A stretch of DNA of 64,000 bases from Gymnorhina tibicen (GCA_013399875.1 VXAZ01008129.1:1169668-1233667); one strand, 5' to 3'. Positions 14,601 to 25,115 are shown, numbered from the stretch's first letter. Notes: generated by a model from the letters alone, not told the origin. Numbers and translations are program-made.

Positions 14601-17600
14601 ATTCAGTTTAACAACAACCAGTTTAGTTTAAAATTTGCTCACAAAGGAAATTTAGTTTCTTATTCCTTTTGTGTCATTCGCATTTGGCTATTGACACATG
14701 GGAAGAGGTAGTTACGTTTAGTGGGAAAAAAACCTGTCCAAAATTACTGAATCCTACTTCTAACTAAATGCTTCAGAAAACTTTTTCTACTACTCTGGAA
14801 ATCATGTTTAGCCATCAGGAAGTCATTTGATTGTTACTGAAATTAGCTGCTAGTTACACTTGAAGGCAACTACAGAGTCTATAGGAAGACAGCTGGAAGC
14901 CACAGCAAACAAACATCTCCTGACTTTCATTGATCTATCACTGAAGAGATGTTCTCTATTTGCAGTGTTTTCTACTACACAAGCAAAAGCATTATGCAAT
15001 GGCAGCTGAGTGAGCAGATAAACTCTTTTAGCGAAGTTATTGCTACAATGATAACCAGCTATAAAAAAATACAAGCTAAAGAAGCCAGAGAAGTAGAAAT
15101 AGGCAGCAGATGCCAGGCAAAGTGAGAGGAGAGAAGTGAAAAGGATACCAATTCAAGGCACCCACACCTAAGCATGATGTGCTGTATGAGAGTCAACATT
15201 TCCTAAAGAGATTATGATCTGGTGTTCCTAAGCCAAGACTCACTGGATTGCCAAACCAGTGGAGAACTTGGAACACTCACCCCTGCAGCACCTGCCAGAT
15301 CAGCTTTTAGAGAACCTAAGGCTATTTAAAACATTGTCATCAGGTTTTAAACTGAATGAAAAATGTAAAAGCTAGCAATGAAATAAACAAGAAATTCAAA
15401 AGCCTGTTTTCACTTCTCTGCTCCTTCTTCACTACTTTCAGCTTTTTCACTATTTCTGGTCCTCCTAGTCTTGAAGGGTCCAGAAGAGTCCAGGCAGTGC
15501 CTGCCCACCCTTGTGTTCAGCTACTTAGGAAAGCACAAAGTGCACAGCGCTGACCCAGCACATACTAACCCATGCTTGTACCAAAGCCATGCAAAGGCGG
15601 AGCACTCCTAACTTCAGGGGATCCTCTGCACTTCAGCTGATCTAGTAGCAGTCGGAAAGGAAGCAGAAAAACATTGCTTCAGGTAAAAGTCCCCAGGTTC
15701 AAAGGGCTTTTTTCCCTTCAGGTAAGAACTACACTGTGTGTTTTCTGATCAATGAGAAACTCTGACAAATTTCCCACTAGTAGTAAGTGCGGACCATTAT
15801 TGATGCAGTATCTCTGCAGCCACCAGTTTAGCCCCACCTTAACTTACTGCAACTCTTGAATATACCCTGCCAAAAATAATACTCTTTGAGATGAGTAACC
15901 AATCTTTATGGAGCAACCATTAAATTGACAGTGTTCCTTCATCGTTTACAATATTCTGTCAACACTAAGCAAGACAAGTGGCAAATCACTCAAAAGCCTT
16001 CAAAAGCTTCAATTTTCATTATATATATAAAAACTTGATATTTTAGAATTACTGAAGAAGACCATGACAAGTTTTAGGAATACTTACTACAGTTACCTCC
16101 AAGTGTCTGTTCAGATGTCCAACATTTCTTACAGCTAATACATTTTAATTCACAAGGAGTACTCCCTCCAGATGGATACCCAAAAAATCAAACAAGATAC
16201 CCAGACCAAGGCAATACGTACTTGTGTCATTAAAAGGTACTTTTTCATTAATTATGCATAGAGATTCTTCCAGTCTACTGCCCAAAGCTGCTTGAAGATT
16301 CCTTAGCTGTTGCTGGCTAAATAACAAAGAGACAAACGAAAAACCACACACACACACACATTGTAAACCTTTAAAATTTCATCTGTATCACCAACACCAT
16401 ATCTCACTATAAGCATCCCTTGAGTGTATAGGTATCTGTCTCCTTCTAGATGTTAGACAGAAATAATACAGTAGGAATCATTTGTCCTCCTTTATGTCAT
16501 ATTTAACACAACATTGAATCCTAATCCCTAAGAAAAGCAGTAAAAGTTACCATAAACTTGTAAACCCTAAATTTCATTCTTGAGAAGCTCCATTTACTTC
16601 AGAGTTAAAATTCACCTTATTTTCCTATTGTGTAACTATTATATAAGCTACATGAAGGCATTCTGTTCTACTAGAATTTGGATGGGAAGGTAAAAGGGCC
16701 TTCAAATTAGTTACAAGGCATCCAGTGCAGTATTCCAACAATCAGGTAATGAGTTGTCAATAATTCAGTTAACTATGTCACATCGCTATTTGAAATACCT
16801 CACAGGCTTTTCAAAGCACCATATTTAAACACTGCTATGATGCTGCCTATTCTGACAAGACTTGACAATTGTGTTTCTGATGCATTCTCAAGTGATTTTT
16901 CTCTAAACTTTCTTCACTTGCATCTGACTGTGAAACTGTGAAATATACATGTGAACTTAAGTAATTAAGATTACTGATATGATTAGAATAGATTCCTGAG
17001 ATGAACAGTAATATATTCCAGCATTATATACATATGTCGACAAAGAACACTCCATTATTGATTCAGACCAAATTCCACACCTTACCCAACTCAGGCCCTC
17101 AAATTCTTCACTGTTTTGCTTCCCGTTTGACATCTAGAACTCCTGCACATATAGTGGAGGGTGGGGGGAAGGTGTCAAAGTGACAGGTTTTTTTCCTTTA
17201 TTACAACATTTGATACACAGAAACTTATCTGGTCTAACAAGGCAAAATAATCCAAAATAGACAAGGGAGATACGAAGAAACTGGCCAATAAGTAGCTCAT
17301 GCACATTAACAAATATTTTTCTTGGAGAGCAGCTCCAAAACTGCATAGAAACTGTACAAGAGGTACTTCAGTAGCACTGAGCATGACAGAAAATGAACTC
17401 CAAGACAAACTGCAAATGTACTGATACTTCCTTTTCATATTGTACAGGAATGACAAACAAGTAGTTTGACATGTTTTGCCTTACAGTCTGCCCTTTAATT
17501 TTCAAAGCATGCAGGCTGTCAAGTCTCATATCCCCCGGCTTTTCTGAGTAAAGTGTGGGTGTCAGAGGCAAATGGATCCCTTCCCCTGACAAAGAAGGGA

Positions 17601-20600
17601 AAACAGAAGGGCAGTATTCTCAGAGACACATCCTGCCATGTGTTCAACAGACAGCGATTTCAGTGTTTAAAACCAAGTGTCAGCCTTTATTACTTTTAAA
17701 AACTTAATATAGTATAACTTAAAATAGGAGGGACAACTTTTTACAATGACATCAATTACCCAGTCATCATAGAACATGATACACAAGGCCTGAACTGAAT
17801 AATAGCAGATTAAGACTACAGTTTTTCAAACACCACCAAAAAAAGCAATGAGCAGCAAAACACAGCTTTCATCCTCTTTTGCAAGTCATTTTTAGTGAAA
17901 CCCTGACCTGTATTAGAGGAGTTACTAGATTCAAGTATCTTCACATCTATCAACACAATTAAAATACACACTTCAGGGTTACCATGTGAAAGAAGGAACT
18001 CTGCATCTGATCATTCACTACACATCTTCTCCATTACATTAAAGATCTATACTGCACATATATCTTCTAAAAAAATGCAGCTTAATGAACTTCAGAGAAA
18101 TGCACCCTAATTTGATTTAGCCCACAGTCCTCAATTTCCCATTTTCTACAACTTGTCTTCAAGACAATGAAAATATTCCAAAACTAACAATATAATTCTC
18201 TGATAAAAACTTTCAAATATTGTAGCTGAGAACATTATACCTGAAGCAAAAACAATTGCTCAAGAAGCTTTTGCAGTGGAGGGGGATTTCTGAAATTCTT
18301 TTCAGTTGGTTCTCTCAGCATATGTTACTCAAACTTCGTTCTTAGAAGCAGTTTTTACAAACTCACGTATCTATGTGTCATATAGGCTTTTTACTTTATA
18401 CAGTTTTCCATTACAAATAAATTCTTCAAGCTTTCATCAACATCACTGCTATTTAAAAAGCTTGGAGACAAAACTGCTCTTACTGAAAGCAGAAATTGTA
18501 CAATTGTCTAGTTCCATACACAGCGAAGGAAAAGGGGGCTTGACCTGTGCTGGTCAGACTTATCTTCATGATAATATAACTTGAGTTTTAGCAGTCTTTT
18601 TTTTTTAAACCCCTTTTTAAAAAGGTATTATTCTTAAAAAATAATCCAGTTAATGTTTTGCAGCAGTTATTTCTTTACATCAATGAAATTTTCATTATGT
18701 GAAATAAAGACACTTACCACTCTTCAGTTCGAAGCCTACAGTCCTTAGCTTCTCTTTCTAGTGTCTGAGACTTGATCTTTATGCAAGAAGATAATCTCAC
18801 AATGTAAGTGCTGACACAGCAAGACATTGCATTTCAAAACTTTTCAAACTTGCAAGCAAGAGGAAAAACTCCTTACTTCTAATTTGGCTTTATCATTCTG
18901 CAGCTTTTCTATGGTCTCTGTGTATTTCTTCGTTAAGCTGTCCACCACAGCTTGGTGCTGGGCGGCACCAGTCTCCAAAACCTCCAGTCTGCTCCTCAGC
19001 TCTGCTTCTAAACGTTTGTGCTGCTCATCTGCTTCGAAGAACTAAAGGAAGAAAAGCAAAGCTCTTTAAAAAAAGCTTCATTTTACTACTGAATCCAGTC
19101 CTATAAGTTAGTCCAACTTCAGTAGCCAGATCAGGTTAACAGCAATTACTAGTTCTCAGACAAACAGAAATTTTATTTTATTTACAGAGAAAAGATTCAG
19201 GAACAAAGTACTTTAATAAAAACAAAGTTTTGTAGTACTAAGCATCCTTTAAATATATTGCTGACCAATAGCAGACACACAAAAAACTGAACTTGAGCCA
19301 TAAGGTTTTTCTCAAGTTTTCTAAAGGGAAATGCATTCCACTTTGGTAAAGTAATTCCTGACTTAATTATGGCAACTTGCAGGAAGTATTTTAAACTTTA
19401 AAGCAATTCTGAAACAGTTAATGAACTCATAAGAAATTTCCATTCAGTACCGGGCTATTCTCAGTAGGGCAGTTGTCACCAAAAGTTAAAAATCTAAATG
19501 AGAAAACACGTATTATGTAATTCCGCAGACTGTCTTAAGAATCCAAAGTCAAAATACTTTATTTGCCTGGTGAACATCTTTATAAACAAACTATCTGATC
19601 TAATCTACTGCTTTGCATACAACTAAGCTTCTAAACCCACCAGGTTTTCAGACAGCACTTTACTTTCTGTATCTTGGTTTGTGTCACCAGTTTTCTGAAC
19701 CAAAAATAAAGGCTAAACAAAATTTCACTCACGAGTATATGCAGTCGCTCATTTTCTTCTATTTTCTTCTGGAGATCTTCATTGAAGACACTTTTCTGTT
19801 CTTGGCTCAACTGAGATGAGGATTCTACACTTTTCTAAAAGAAACAAAATTCACTCATTATGTCCAAAGTCCCAGGTTTGTGAGAACAGTTCCCACAGCT
19901 AATTCCCAAAAGGGGCACGCGAGCAGATGTCCTGCTGACACTGACTGATACATCAAAAGGTGTGAATATTGCACACAGCACCAGCCTCAAGGCAGCACGC
20001 TTTCCTTCACACCCTTGCTACCCTACAGTGCTACAACACTGACTTGGGGAAACTTTCACTCAGGTGTGCCATTCACACACACAGGGAATCATTTGGATGG
20101 GCAGCAGCCCATCTGAATTCACTGGAATCCTGCATAATACCAAACCCCTCCACACACAGGCTCAGCTGGTTTGGTAGCTGTGTGTAAGGCACATTTGTCC
20201 CCAGCAAGTGTCCGGGTGTAAGCCAGGCTGCTCTCAGCAGGCTACAGCACAAGGTGCCAAGGAAAGCACAGGGTCTTTCTACAGATATCCTTTTGCTGTT
20301 TCCTCATTTTTCACCCATTTAATCCAAAAAACTCACACCGCCAGTGAATCCCATGCACCACACTGCTGAGCAAAGGTATTATCATCACCAGCCACAGGGG
20401 AGACTCTGCATTTAAACTCAACACCAAACTACAAGCACTTGGGACAGGTAGGCAGCTAAGTCACCTCTGTATTTGATGCCAGCCTGGGAACTCCACATGA
20501 GATATGGGCACATGTTCTGCTCCTTCTAAAAGGATTGCACTCTGACACAGATCAGGGAACTAAAGCTGTGCATTTTAACACATGAACAGGAAAGAAACTC

Positions 20601-23600
20601 AGTGGCAGTGGTATGCAAAGCTACTAAAGGCAGGCTGACGTCCTTCCAAATTTGGAAACATAGCTAGGAAAACAGTAACTTACACAATATGAAATAAAAG
20701 AACAGAAGGGTCAAACTGCATTTGGAAGAACAATCTGTTCTGGTGCATGAATAATGTAGTCAGAAGCATTACGCTTGTTAAGTAAATCGACAGCAGAAAA
20801 ATGGACAAGAGCTTAGGGGAAAAGTAAGGAAGATGATCTAATTAATTAAATGATCAATTTACTAATCAATTAAATGATTTCTTTAATGTCTTGATAATTT
20901 CAGCACACTGAGAGCTAACCAAAAAGAAAAGACAGCAGTAATTACGACAGATTTCCTCATGAGGAAAGCAGCAAGAGATGCTAGAGAATTATTTACGTCC
21001 AAGCACACCACCCCTGGAATTGTGATGTTACCTTCAGAAGGCACAGCTGGTCTTAGAATATGGTATCACTAGGTTTAATCAGAAAGCATTTTGGCAGAGA
21101 AAGATCATAGTACTGAAATTATTCTGTCATTTTGAAATAACATAAAGAATACAAGTTAAAAGTTTAGGTTTCAAAGCATTTGACAAGATTCACATAGAAA
21201 AGCTATGATCACAGGCTGAAGAGTTAACCACCAACATCAAAATTCCAAAGCAAAGAGATGGGGATGGGGAATGAGGAGTGATCAGCTTCCTGCATAGCAA
21301 CTGATCAATCACAGAGCTCCAAGGTATTTCCCAGTTGTTTGAACACTTAATAAATATCCAAAAAGGAAGACAGCAATTCAGCATCAGTCAGGTGACAGCT
21401 CTAGAAGAGCAGAGAATTGCACAGCATGTGTTCTACATATCAATACCTATTTTATGGGTATTTTCACTAACATCAGGTAATAACACAAGTTCTGACAAGA
21501 ACATTCAGCTCAACCCTTGACACAAAATACCTACTGCTAAAAATCAGGATAAGGCTTTGACAGGTGAGGAGCAGACATCTGCTAAGCAATTTTTTTTTGC
21601 CTTCAGCACATACCTTGTTCTTTTTGCCCCGAGCTTCACTTAATGCAAGTTCATCCTGAAGTAGCTCTACCCGCTTGGCAAGTTGCTGATTTCGAAAGGT
21701 CAAGCTGTCCATTTCTTGTTGCAGTTTTCGCAGTGATTGATCCTTCATCTTCAGTTGCTCCTGAATGACAAAAAAAATTCATTTTAAAATTTTCACACTT
21801 ATTCTTACACATGCTTTTGATAAGTAGTATCACATTAAAACCAAGAACAAATTAGTAAATTGCTTCACCTTTTAAACACTGAAAGGCAAAAAAGTGTAAC
21901 TTTTAAACTAAAAAACAGATTTCACTTCCTTCAGCAGCCCACAGATCACACTCAAGTAGCTATTTCATTCTATACGATAATCATCAAGAAGTAACTTTCC
22001 ACTTTTACACAGACAGCACTTACAGAGAACAACAGGTTAGCTGCAAAGCAGAAATTTCTTTACTAAAATCAAGCTCCTTCTTCATTCTTTTACTGACATT
22101 ACTTTTTAGTAAAAAGTACCCCTGCTTACTTATTTTGTCACAGCTTAGTACACCTGACATGAACAGTTTCTAGAGATTACCTTCAGTGAAGCAGAGTTTG
22201 CTTGCTCATCTACAACTCCTTTTTTCAGGACTTGGTTCTGAGCGCGAAGCTGAAAAATAAAGAGATGCCAGTAACTACGCAGGATGTAGGAATAAATAAA
22301 AGCCATTCATGAGAAAGTGCAGAAAGCATCACATTTTCTCAGGAGAGTGCCAGGTGTGAATGCTTTCCCAGGTATTCTCTTCAGTTAGATAGCAGTGGTA
22401 TCAGGTCGAAAAAAAGTATCCATTTCATATCCTGACTTGACAAGAAACAAGAAGTTTACCACCTGAACATTTTGGTCAAATAGAACTGAATTCTTACTCA
22501 ATAAATGCCTTCGAAGACCACTTACTTAAATATAGTTAAGATTTGAAGACCTAGGACCACATATGGAAAAGCTGCAACCTCTTCCTTGACTAATGAAGTT
22601 CTCCATCATACTCAGTGTCTCTCCCCTTTTCCCCCCAAAACTCTTTATAAGCTGTTCTGGAACATAAGCAGGACTCACAAAGTCAAAATCTCTATCAGTT
22701 CAAGAGGAGTTCAATGCAAAATTACTTATAACCAGGGGCAGCAGATGATCCAGAGAAAACAGACTGTCAGAAAAAGGCATAAAAAGCATAGAAGGAAAAG
22801 CCCTCTAAGCCTTACTTACACAGTACACAAAATCTGAGCTAAAATCACTGCAGTGAAAAGTGATACCCAAGAACTCTATTTCCCAGTCACCTCACAGAGT
22901 ACCTCTACCCTGCAGCAATGAGGATACCGACAGTTCCATCTTCCCATTCCTTGAAAATTGCTTGAATCCTGGTTTCTTCAAAGGCAGTTTGTATTCATTT
23001 GACATGTCTAGGTCCAGCTGTTGCAGATATAAATTAAAAGGGTTTGTATAGTGTTTGGGAATACCTCTGGCAGGTGCATAAAAGGCAAGATTCAGTGTAA
23101 AACAGCAATGCCTCATTGTTTCAGTGTGATGACTGAGTGTATTTGAAAGGTCAGAAGTCACCGCTAAGCACAGCTGTTTTCCCTGCAGTATTCCTGCTGT
23201 GCTGCTCAGGCATCACAAAGGCAAGACAAGAAACTTCCAAGGGCACCATGGAAAAACTTCTAAGCACAGGGTTTCCCTAGCAAGAAAAAGCAGTGCAGTA
23301 GTTTTCCACACCTGTCTTTGCGCCACAGCTACTACTGCAGGAACACGTCAGGTGCAGAGAATGAAGCAGTTCAGTCCTGCTGCCCCCAGAGACCCCAGCT
23401 GAAGTGTGCCCCACACAGGCTGCCACAAGCTGCAAGAGCCTTTTGACTATTCCTTCATGAGAGAGCCAGAAGCTGCAGTTTGTGTTTTCAGAGTCTCTTC
23501 TTCCCCTCATCCTTCTTCTGAACTGCTCTGTGAACTGAGAGGAAAAGCAATCCTTTGGCAGGGACTTGCCCCAGCACTGCTTGAGTCTGTCAAACTCTTG

Positions 23601-25066
23601 TCCACCTCTCTCCGTGGCTTGCACAGCACCATTAAGTGAACAGGCTACTCCAGGGCTGCTCTCCAATTCCACCTGCACACAACAAGCAGCCAGCTGAACA
23701 TCTGCACAAAGAGGAGAGGGTTCTGCAAAGGGGATGAACACAATGAACTGCACTGCACAAGAAATGGGATGAGATGAAAAAAGTAGTTCCCACAAAGGAT
23801 AAGGGAAATGCTACAGGCTGAGAAGTACATGATGAAGCTCAAATAAAGTTTTCGGTCACCATGAAGCTAAAAGAAAGAGGATCCAGTCGCTGGAACTATT
23901 GGAAGCTATAGTCAGAAATCCACATTTCAAATGCTCACTCAGGGATCAAGCACTAAAACCCCTCTATTATCTTATCCTCAGCTACTATTGATCTCCAAGG
24001 AATAACAGAGCCTCCGTATAAAACAACAAGACATATGAACTCTGTGACCCATAAAGCCGCAAAATAAATTAAATTTTCTTAAAATTACTTTATGGAAGCA
24101 TTAGAAGGATATCTCTCTGTGAACAATTTAGATTCTACACGTGGCGTTTTTACAGCAGTTCCAAGGAGAACAGTACTTAAAGACACATGGTTCTGTAAGC
24201 TGGGAGAAGGGTCAAATACAGACAAGTGCCTTGTGCCAGTCACCAGTGCTGGGCTACACAAAGCCAGAGTGCTGCTTTTCTTCCCCAAGGCTGTTGAAGG
24301 ACTGTGCCGTTCAAGACCACCAGTCTCCTCTTCCTTTTAGTGAAGAAGAAAGAACGAAGAGCTCTGTGTTAAGCAAGGCTCCACTAGTTTAGAAGTCATC
24401 TCAGGCACCTTGGAAAGGAAAGGCTTTCTCCACTATGGGCTACACATCTTTGCAAACCCTGTGTCAAGCAGCGCCAGAAACAGGATGCAAAGTCACCTAG
24501 GGCAGAAGAAGGGGGACAGAGAGGAGGCAAGTGTGGAAGCAAGTGTCCTGCTCACTTCCAAGACCCTGCAAGCACCACTGACACCGCCGAGCTCCCACAC
24601 CCACCGGCCAGAGAGAGCTCACACGGGTGAGATGCACGACCAAGACCTCGGCAAATGCTCACACCCAAGCGGATACAACCAAATCTCGCGCCCGACTGGG
24701 AAGTGGATAGCAAGGGAAAACACTGCCAGTTTCACTTCCCCGGCACAGCTGAGCCCACTGCTTGTATTCCAGGATGTCTTGCAGACGAAGCCGTTCTGCC
24801 CCTCGCCGCGCTCCGTCGGCACCTGCAAACCCGCACCTCCCGTGCCCCCCCGAGTCTGCCTCCGCCTCATCCCCCGGAGGAGGCACCCCTGGGCCCCCGG
24901 CACTGGGCGCTGCCGCGGAAACCAGCCCTGCAGCCCTGAGCGGCGCCGAGGGCTGCGGGCCCCGCGGGGGGCGGCAGCGGGGCCGGGCGCTGATGCCCGG
25001 TACCTTGGAGTACTCCTGGGCCAGCTTCTGGTACTTCCCCTGCAGCTCCGCCGCGGCCGCCGCCAT
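2378..25066 (-). CDS. PPP1R21: PPP1R21 coding region, exons 1-17, C-terminus beyond window
   Basis: Seventeen GT-AG exons join without a frame break to 1932 nt (644 codons). The product matches PPP1R21/KLRAQ1 along its length as I recall the human protein (about 780 residues). The KLRAQ signature falls at residues 21-25 across the exon 1/2 junction. Residues 1 to about 215 form a charged, heptad-rich coiled coil. Residues about 220-550 are the conserved helical middle (for example LNVPLHNRR, LPYQLKS, FISPLSAECMLQYKKKAAAY), and a second coiled coil begins in exon 17. Known role of the family: binds protein phosphatase 1, and is the subunit of the FERRY complex (with TBCK, C12orf4, CRYZL1, GATD1) that links Rab5 early endosomes to mRNA. 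The start ATG at 25066 has a purine at -3 and G at +4. The TTKRSYEDQ C-terminal region is not in the window: I found no exon for it in 1-2377. Confidence 0.97.
3762..3854 (-). CDS. PPP1R21: PPP1R21 exon 16 (residues 536-566)
   Basis: 93 nt, phase 0/0. Acceptor CTTCTGCAG, donor GTATTC. Encodes PCADSVPYEEALANRRVLLS and STESREGLAQQ. The first residues PCAD differ from the PLLE I recall in human; VPYEEALANRR onward is conserved. Intron 16 (2612-3761) is 1.15 kb. Confidence 0.95.
4636..4788 (-). CDS. PPP1R21: PPP1R21 exon 15 (residues 485-535)
   Basis: 153 nt, phase 0/0. Acceptor GATGTGTCTAG, donor GTTTGT. Encodes MASFFSNNLDHFTALLSYGP, then FISPLSAECMLQYKKKAAAY. Its first ATG is internal, not a start. 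The donor GTTTGT is the weakest-looking in the gene. Intron 15 (3855-4635) is 781 bp. Confidence 0.96.
5161..5288 (-). CDS. PPP1R21: PPP1R21 exon 14 (residues 442-484)
   Basis: 128 nt, phase 1 in, phase 0 out. Acceptor CTTTTCCAG, donor GTAATA. Encodes DISKHYSQKATLEQDVPTAT, then QKLITTNDCILSSVAALTNG and AGK. Intron 14 (4789-5160) is 372 bp with nothing recognised. Confidence 0.96.
6622..6714 (-). CDS. PPP1R21: PPP1R21 exon 13 (residues 411-442, split)
   Basis: 93 nt, phase 1/1. Acceptor CTCTTAG, donor GTGAGA. Encodes TRPEGLLRTNYNFVFTNIAA and SLHGFHDILK, matching the conserved LLRTNY...LHGFHD block of the family. Intron 13 (5289-6621, 1.33 kb) is AT-rich with only short A/T runs. Confidence 0.96.
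7380..7516 (-). CDS. PPP1R21: PPP1R21 exon 12 (residues 365-411, split)
   Basis: 137 nt, phase 2 in, phase 1 out. Acceptor ATTCCTAG, donor GTAAGT. Encodes LEEECESSLCTAALRARNME, then a helix ending TYISLLALP. Intron 12 (6715-7379) is 665 bp without recognisable content. Confidence 0.96.
8377..8465 (-). CDS. PPP1R21: PPP1R21 exon 11 (residues 336-365, split)
   Basis: 89 nt, phase 0 in, phase 2 out. Acceptor CCTTTCAG, donor GTACTT. Encodes ETTVKLKAFSDHLASYLGFL and RKILPYQLK. Helical central domain. Intron 11 (7517-8376) is 860 bp with an A-rich run near 8230 and nothing else. Confidence 0.96.
8542..8643 (-). CDS. PPP1R21: PPP1R21 exon 10 (residues 302-335)
   Basis: 102 nt, phase 0/0. Acceptor TGTCCTCAG, donor GTAAGA. 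Encodes FSQYLHENASYVRPLEEGML then HLFESITEDTVTVL. Separated from exon 11 by an intron of only 76 bp, so the two probably behave as one splicing neighbourhood. Confidence 0.97.
8644..11713 (-). other. PPP1R21 intron 9, no recognised content
   Basis: The largest intron of the gene here (3.07 kb). AT-rich, A17-type run at 10025-10040. Short frames on both strands lack codon bias, splice context or known protein motifs. No interspersed repeat recognised by eye. Confidence 0.7.
11714..11863 (-). CDS. PPP1R21: PPP1R21 exon 9 (residues 252-301)
   Basis: 150 nt, phase 0/0. Acceptor TTTTACAG, donor GTAAAG. Encodes LKLRDLAGQALAFVQELVTA and then LLNFHTYTEQKVQIFPIDSA: amphipathic helices of the central domain. 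Intron 8 (11864-13887) separates it from exon 8. Confidence 0.97.
11864..13887 (-). other. PPP1R21 intron 8
   Basis: 2.0 kb of intronic sequence. The only structure I see is an 18-bp direct repeat at 12195-12212 and 12218-12235. No coding or RNA gene recognised. Confidence 0.7.
12195..12235. repeat. 18-bp tandem direct repeat
   Basis: The 18-mer AGCAACAGACTAATTGCT occurs at 12195-12212 and identically at 12218-12235, with 5 bp between (period 23). Looks like a recent local slippage duplication in intron 8 of PPP1R21. Confidence 0.9.
13888..13940 (-). CDS. PPP1R21: PPP1R21 exon 8 (residues 234-251)
   Basis: 53 nt, phase 1 in, phase 0 out. Acceptor GTCCTGTAG, donor GTAAGT. Encodes RSARYNALNVPLHNRRNQ with the first base from exon 7. 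The LNVPLHNRR core is strongly conserved in the family. Too short for an open-reading-frame search to show. Confidence 0.95.
16222..16316 (-). CDS. PPP1R21: PPP1R21 exon 7 (residues 202-234, split)
   Basis: 95 nt, phase 2 in, phase 1 out, so skipping would shift the frame. Acceptor TTATTTAG, donor GTACGT. Encodes QQQLRNLQAALGSRLEESL followed by CIINEKVPFNDT. The donor was chosen over a second GT four bases downstream because only this one joins exon 8 in frame. A (TG)8 run lies 28 nt upstream of the acceptor. Confidence 0.95.
16345..16360 (-). repeat. (TG)8 microsatellite in polypyrimidine region of exon 7
   Basis: On the transcribed strand this is (UG)8, ending 28 nt upstream of the exon 7 start and followed by a U-rich tract and TTATTTAG. 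Position and composition resemble the (UG)nUn tracts known to affect 3' splice-site use in other genes. Confidence 0.85.
18718..18776 (-). CDS. PPP1R21: PPP1R21 exon 6 (residues 183-202, split)
   Basis: 59 nt, phase 0 in and phase 2 out. Acceptor GCATAAAG, donor GTAAGT. Encodes IKSQTLEREAKDCRLRTEE plus TG of a cysteine codon completed in exon 7. Coiled coil. Confidence 0.95.
18877..19041 (-). CDS. PPP1R21: PPP1R21 exon 5 (residues 128-182)
   Basis: 165 nt, phase 0/0. Acceptor CCTTTAG, donor GTAAGG. Begins FFEADEQHKRLEAELRSRL and ends TIEKLQNDKAKLE: continuous coiled coil. Intron 5 (18777-18876) is only 100 bp. Intron 4 (19042-19732, 691 bp) shows nothing recognisable. Confidence 0.97.
19733..19834 (-). 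CDS. PPP1R21: PPP1R21 exon 4 (residues 94-127)
   Basis: 102 nt, phase 0/0. Acceptor TTTTAG, donor GTGAGT. A serine-rich linker (KSVESSSQLSQEQ) is followed by LQKKIEENERLHIL. The last codon is CTC (Leu), where I recall Gln in the human protein. Intron 3 (19835-21613) is 1.8 kb. Confidence 0.95.
19835..21613 (-). other. PPP1R21 intron 3
   Basis: 1.78 kb. Contains an AT-rich 17-bp direct repeat (20838-20854 and 20862-20878). No coding sequence or known mobile element recognised. Confidence 0.65.
20838..20878. repeat. 17-bp AT-rich direct repeat with TAATTA/CAATTA cores
   Basis: CTAATTAATTAAATGAT at 20838-20854 and CTAATCAATTAAATGAT at 20862-20878 match at 16 of 17 positions with a 24-bp period. 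TAATTA is the common homeodomain core, but AT-rich intron sequence makes such cores frequent by chance. Confidence 0.8.
21614..21760 (-). CDS. PPP1R21: PPP1R21 exon 3 (residues 45-93)
   Basis: 147 nt, phase 0/0. Acceptor GTCATTCAG, donor GTATGT. Reads EQLKMKDQSLRKLQQEMDS and ends in the basic GKKNK. Heptad leucines are clear (KLQQEMDSLTF, VELLQDELAL). Among the most conserved parts of the KLRAQ domain. Confidence 0.97.
22181..22249 (-). CDS. PPP1R21: PPP1R21 exon 2 (residues 22-44)
   Basis: 69 nt, phase 0/0. Acceptor TTTTTCAG, donor GTAATC. Starts LRAQNQVLKKG, which completes the KLRAQ signature with K21 of exon 1. Predicted coiled coil. Intron 2 (21761-22180, 420 bp) contains nothing I can recognise. 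Confidence 0.96.
22250..25003 (-). other. PPP1R21 intron 1
   Basis: 2.75 kb. The 5' part (24770-25003) lies in the CpG island. The interior has a 172-codon minus-strand frame (23277-23795) and several others with no recognisable domain, no convincing splice context and cysteine/serine-rich composition. I treat them as chance frames. No mobile element recognised. Confidence 0.65.
25004..25066 (-). CDS. PPP1R21: PPP1R21 exon 1 (residues 1-21)
   Basis: Encodes MAAAAAELQGKYQKLAQEYSK, then donor GTACCG at 25003. Phase 0 exit. The start ATG sits in GGAGATGG context, inside the CpG island. The alanine run (five Ala from GCG/GCC codons) is longer than the short MASAEL-type start I recall for mammals. 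Intron 1 (22250-25003, about 2.75 kb) follows. Confidence 0.96.
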
Positions 25067-25080
25067 CTCCGCCCCGCCGG

Positions 25081-25115
25081 CTCGGCTCGGCTCGGCTGGA
25101 CTCGGCTCGGCTCGG
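25081..25115 (-). repeat. (CCGAG) pentanucleotide repeat in the PPP1R21 5' UTR
   Basis: Seven consecutive 5-bp units, six of them CTCGG on the plus strand and the fourth CTGGA. On the mRNA strand this is CCGAG-type, 15 to 50 nt upstream of the start ATG. It should be transcribed as 5' UTR if transcription starts upstream of it, which is an inference. Confidence 0.85.

Larger units (their letters stand above)
13941..18717 (-). other. PPP1R21 introns 7 and 6 around exon 7
   Basis: Intron 7 is 13941-16221 and intron 6 is 16317-18717; exon 7 lies between. Both are AT-rich with short homopolymer runs. Apart from the (CA)8 tract at 16345-16360 I see no repeat family, RNA gene or extra exon. Confidence 0.65.

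Noticed and set aside
23277..23795. 172-codon minus-strand frame in PPP1R21 intron 1
   Set aside because: No recognisable domain, cysteine- and serine-rich composition typical of chance frames, overlapping frames of similar length on the other strand, and no convincing splice sites or promoter.
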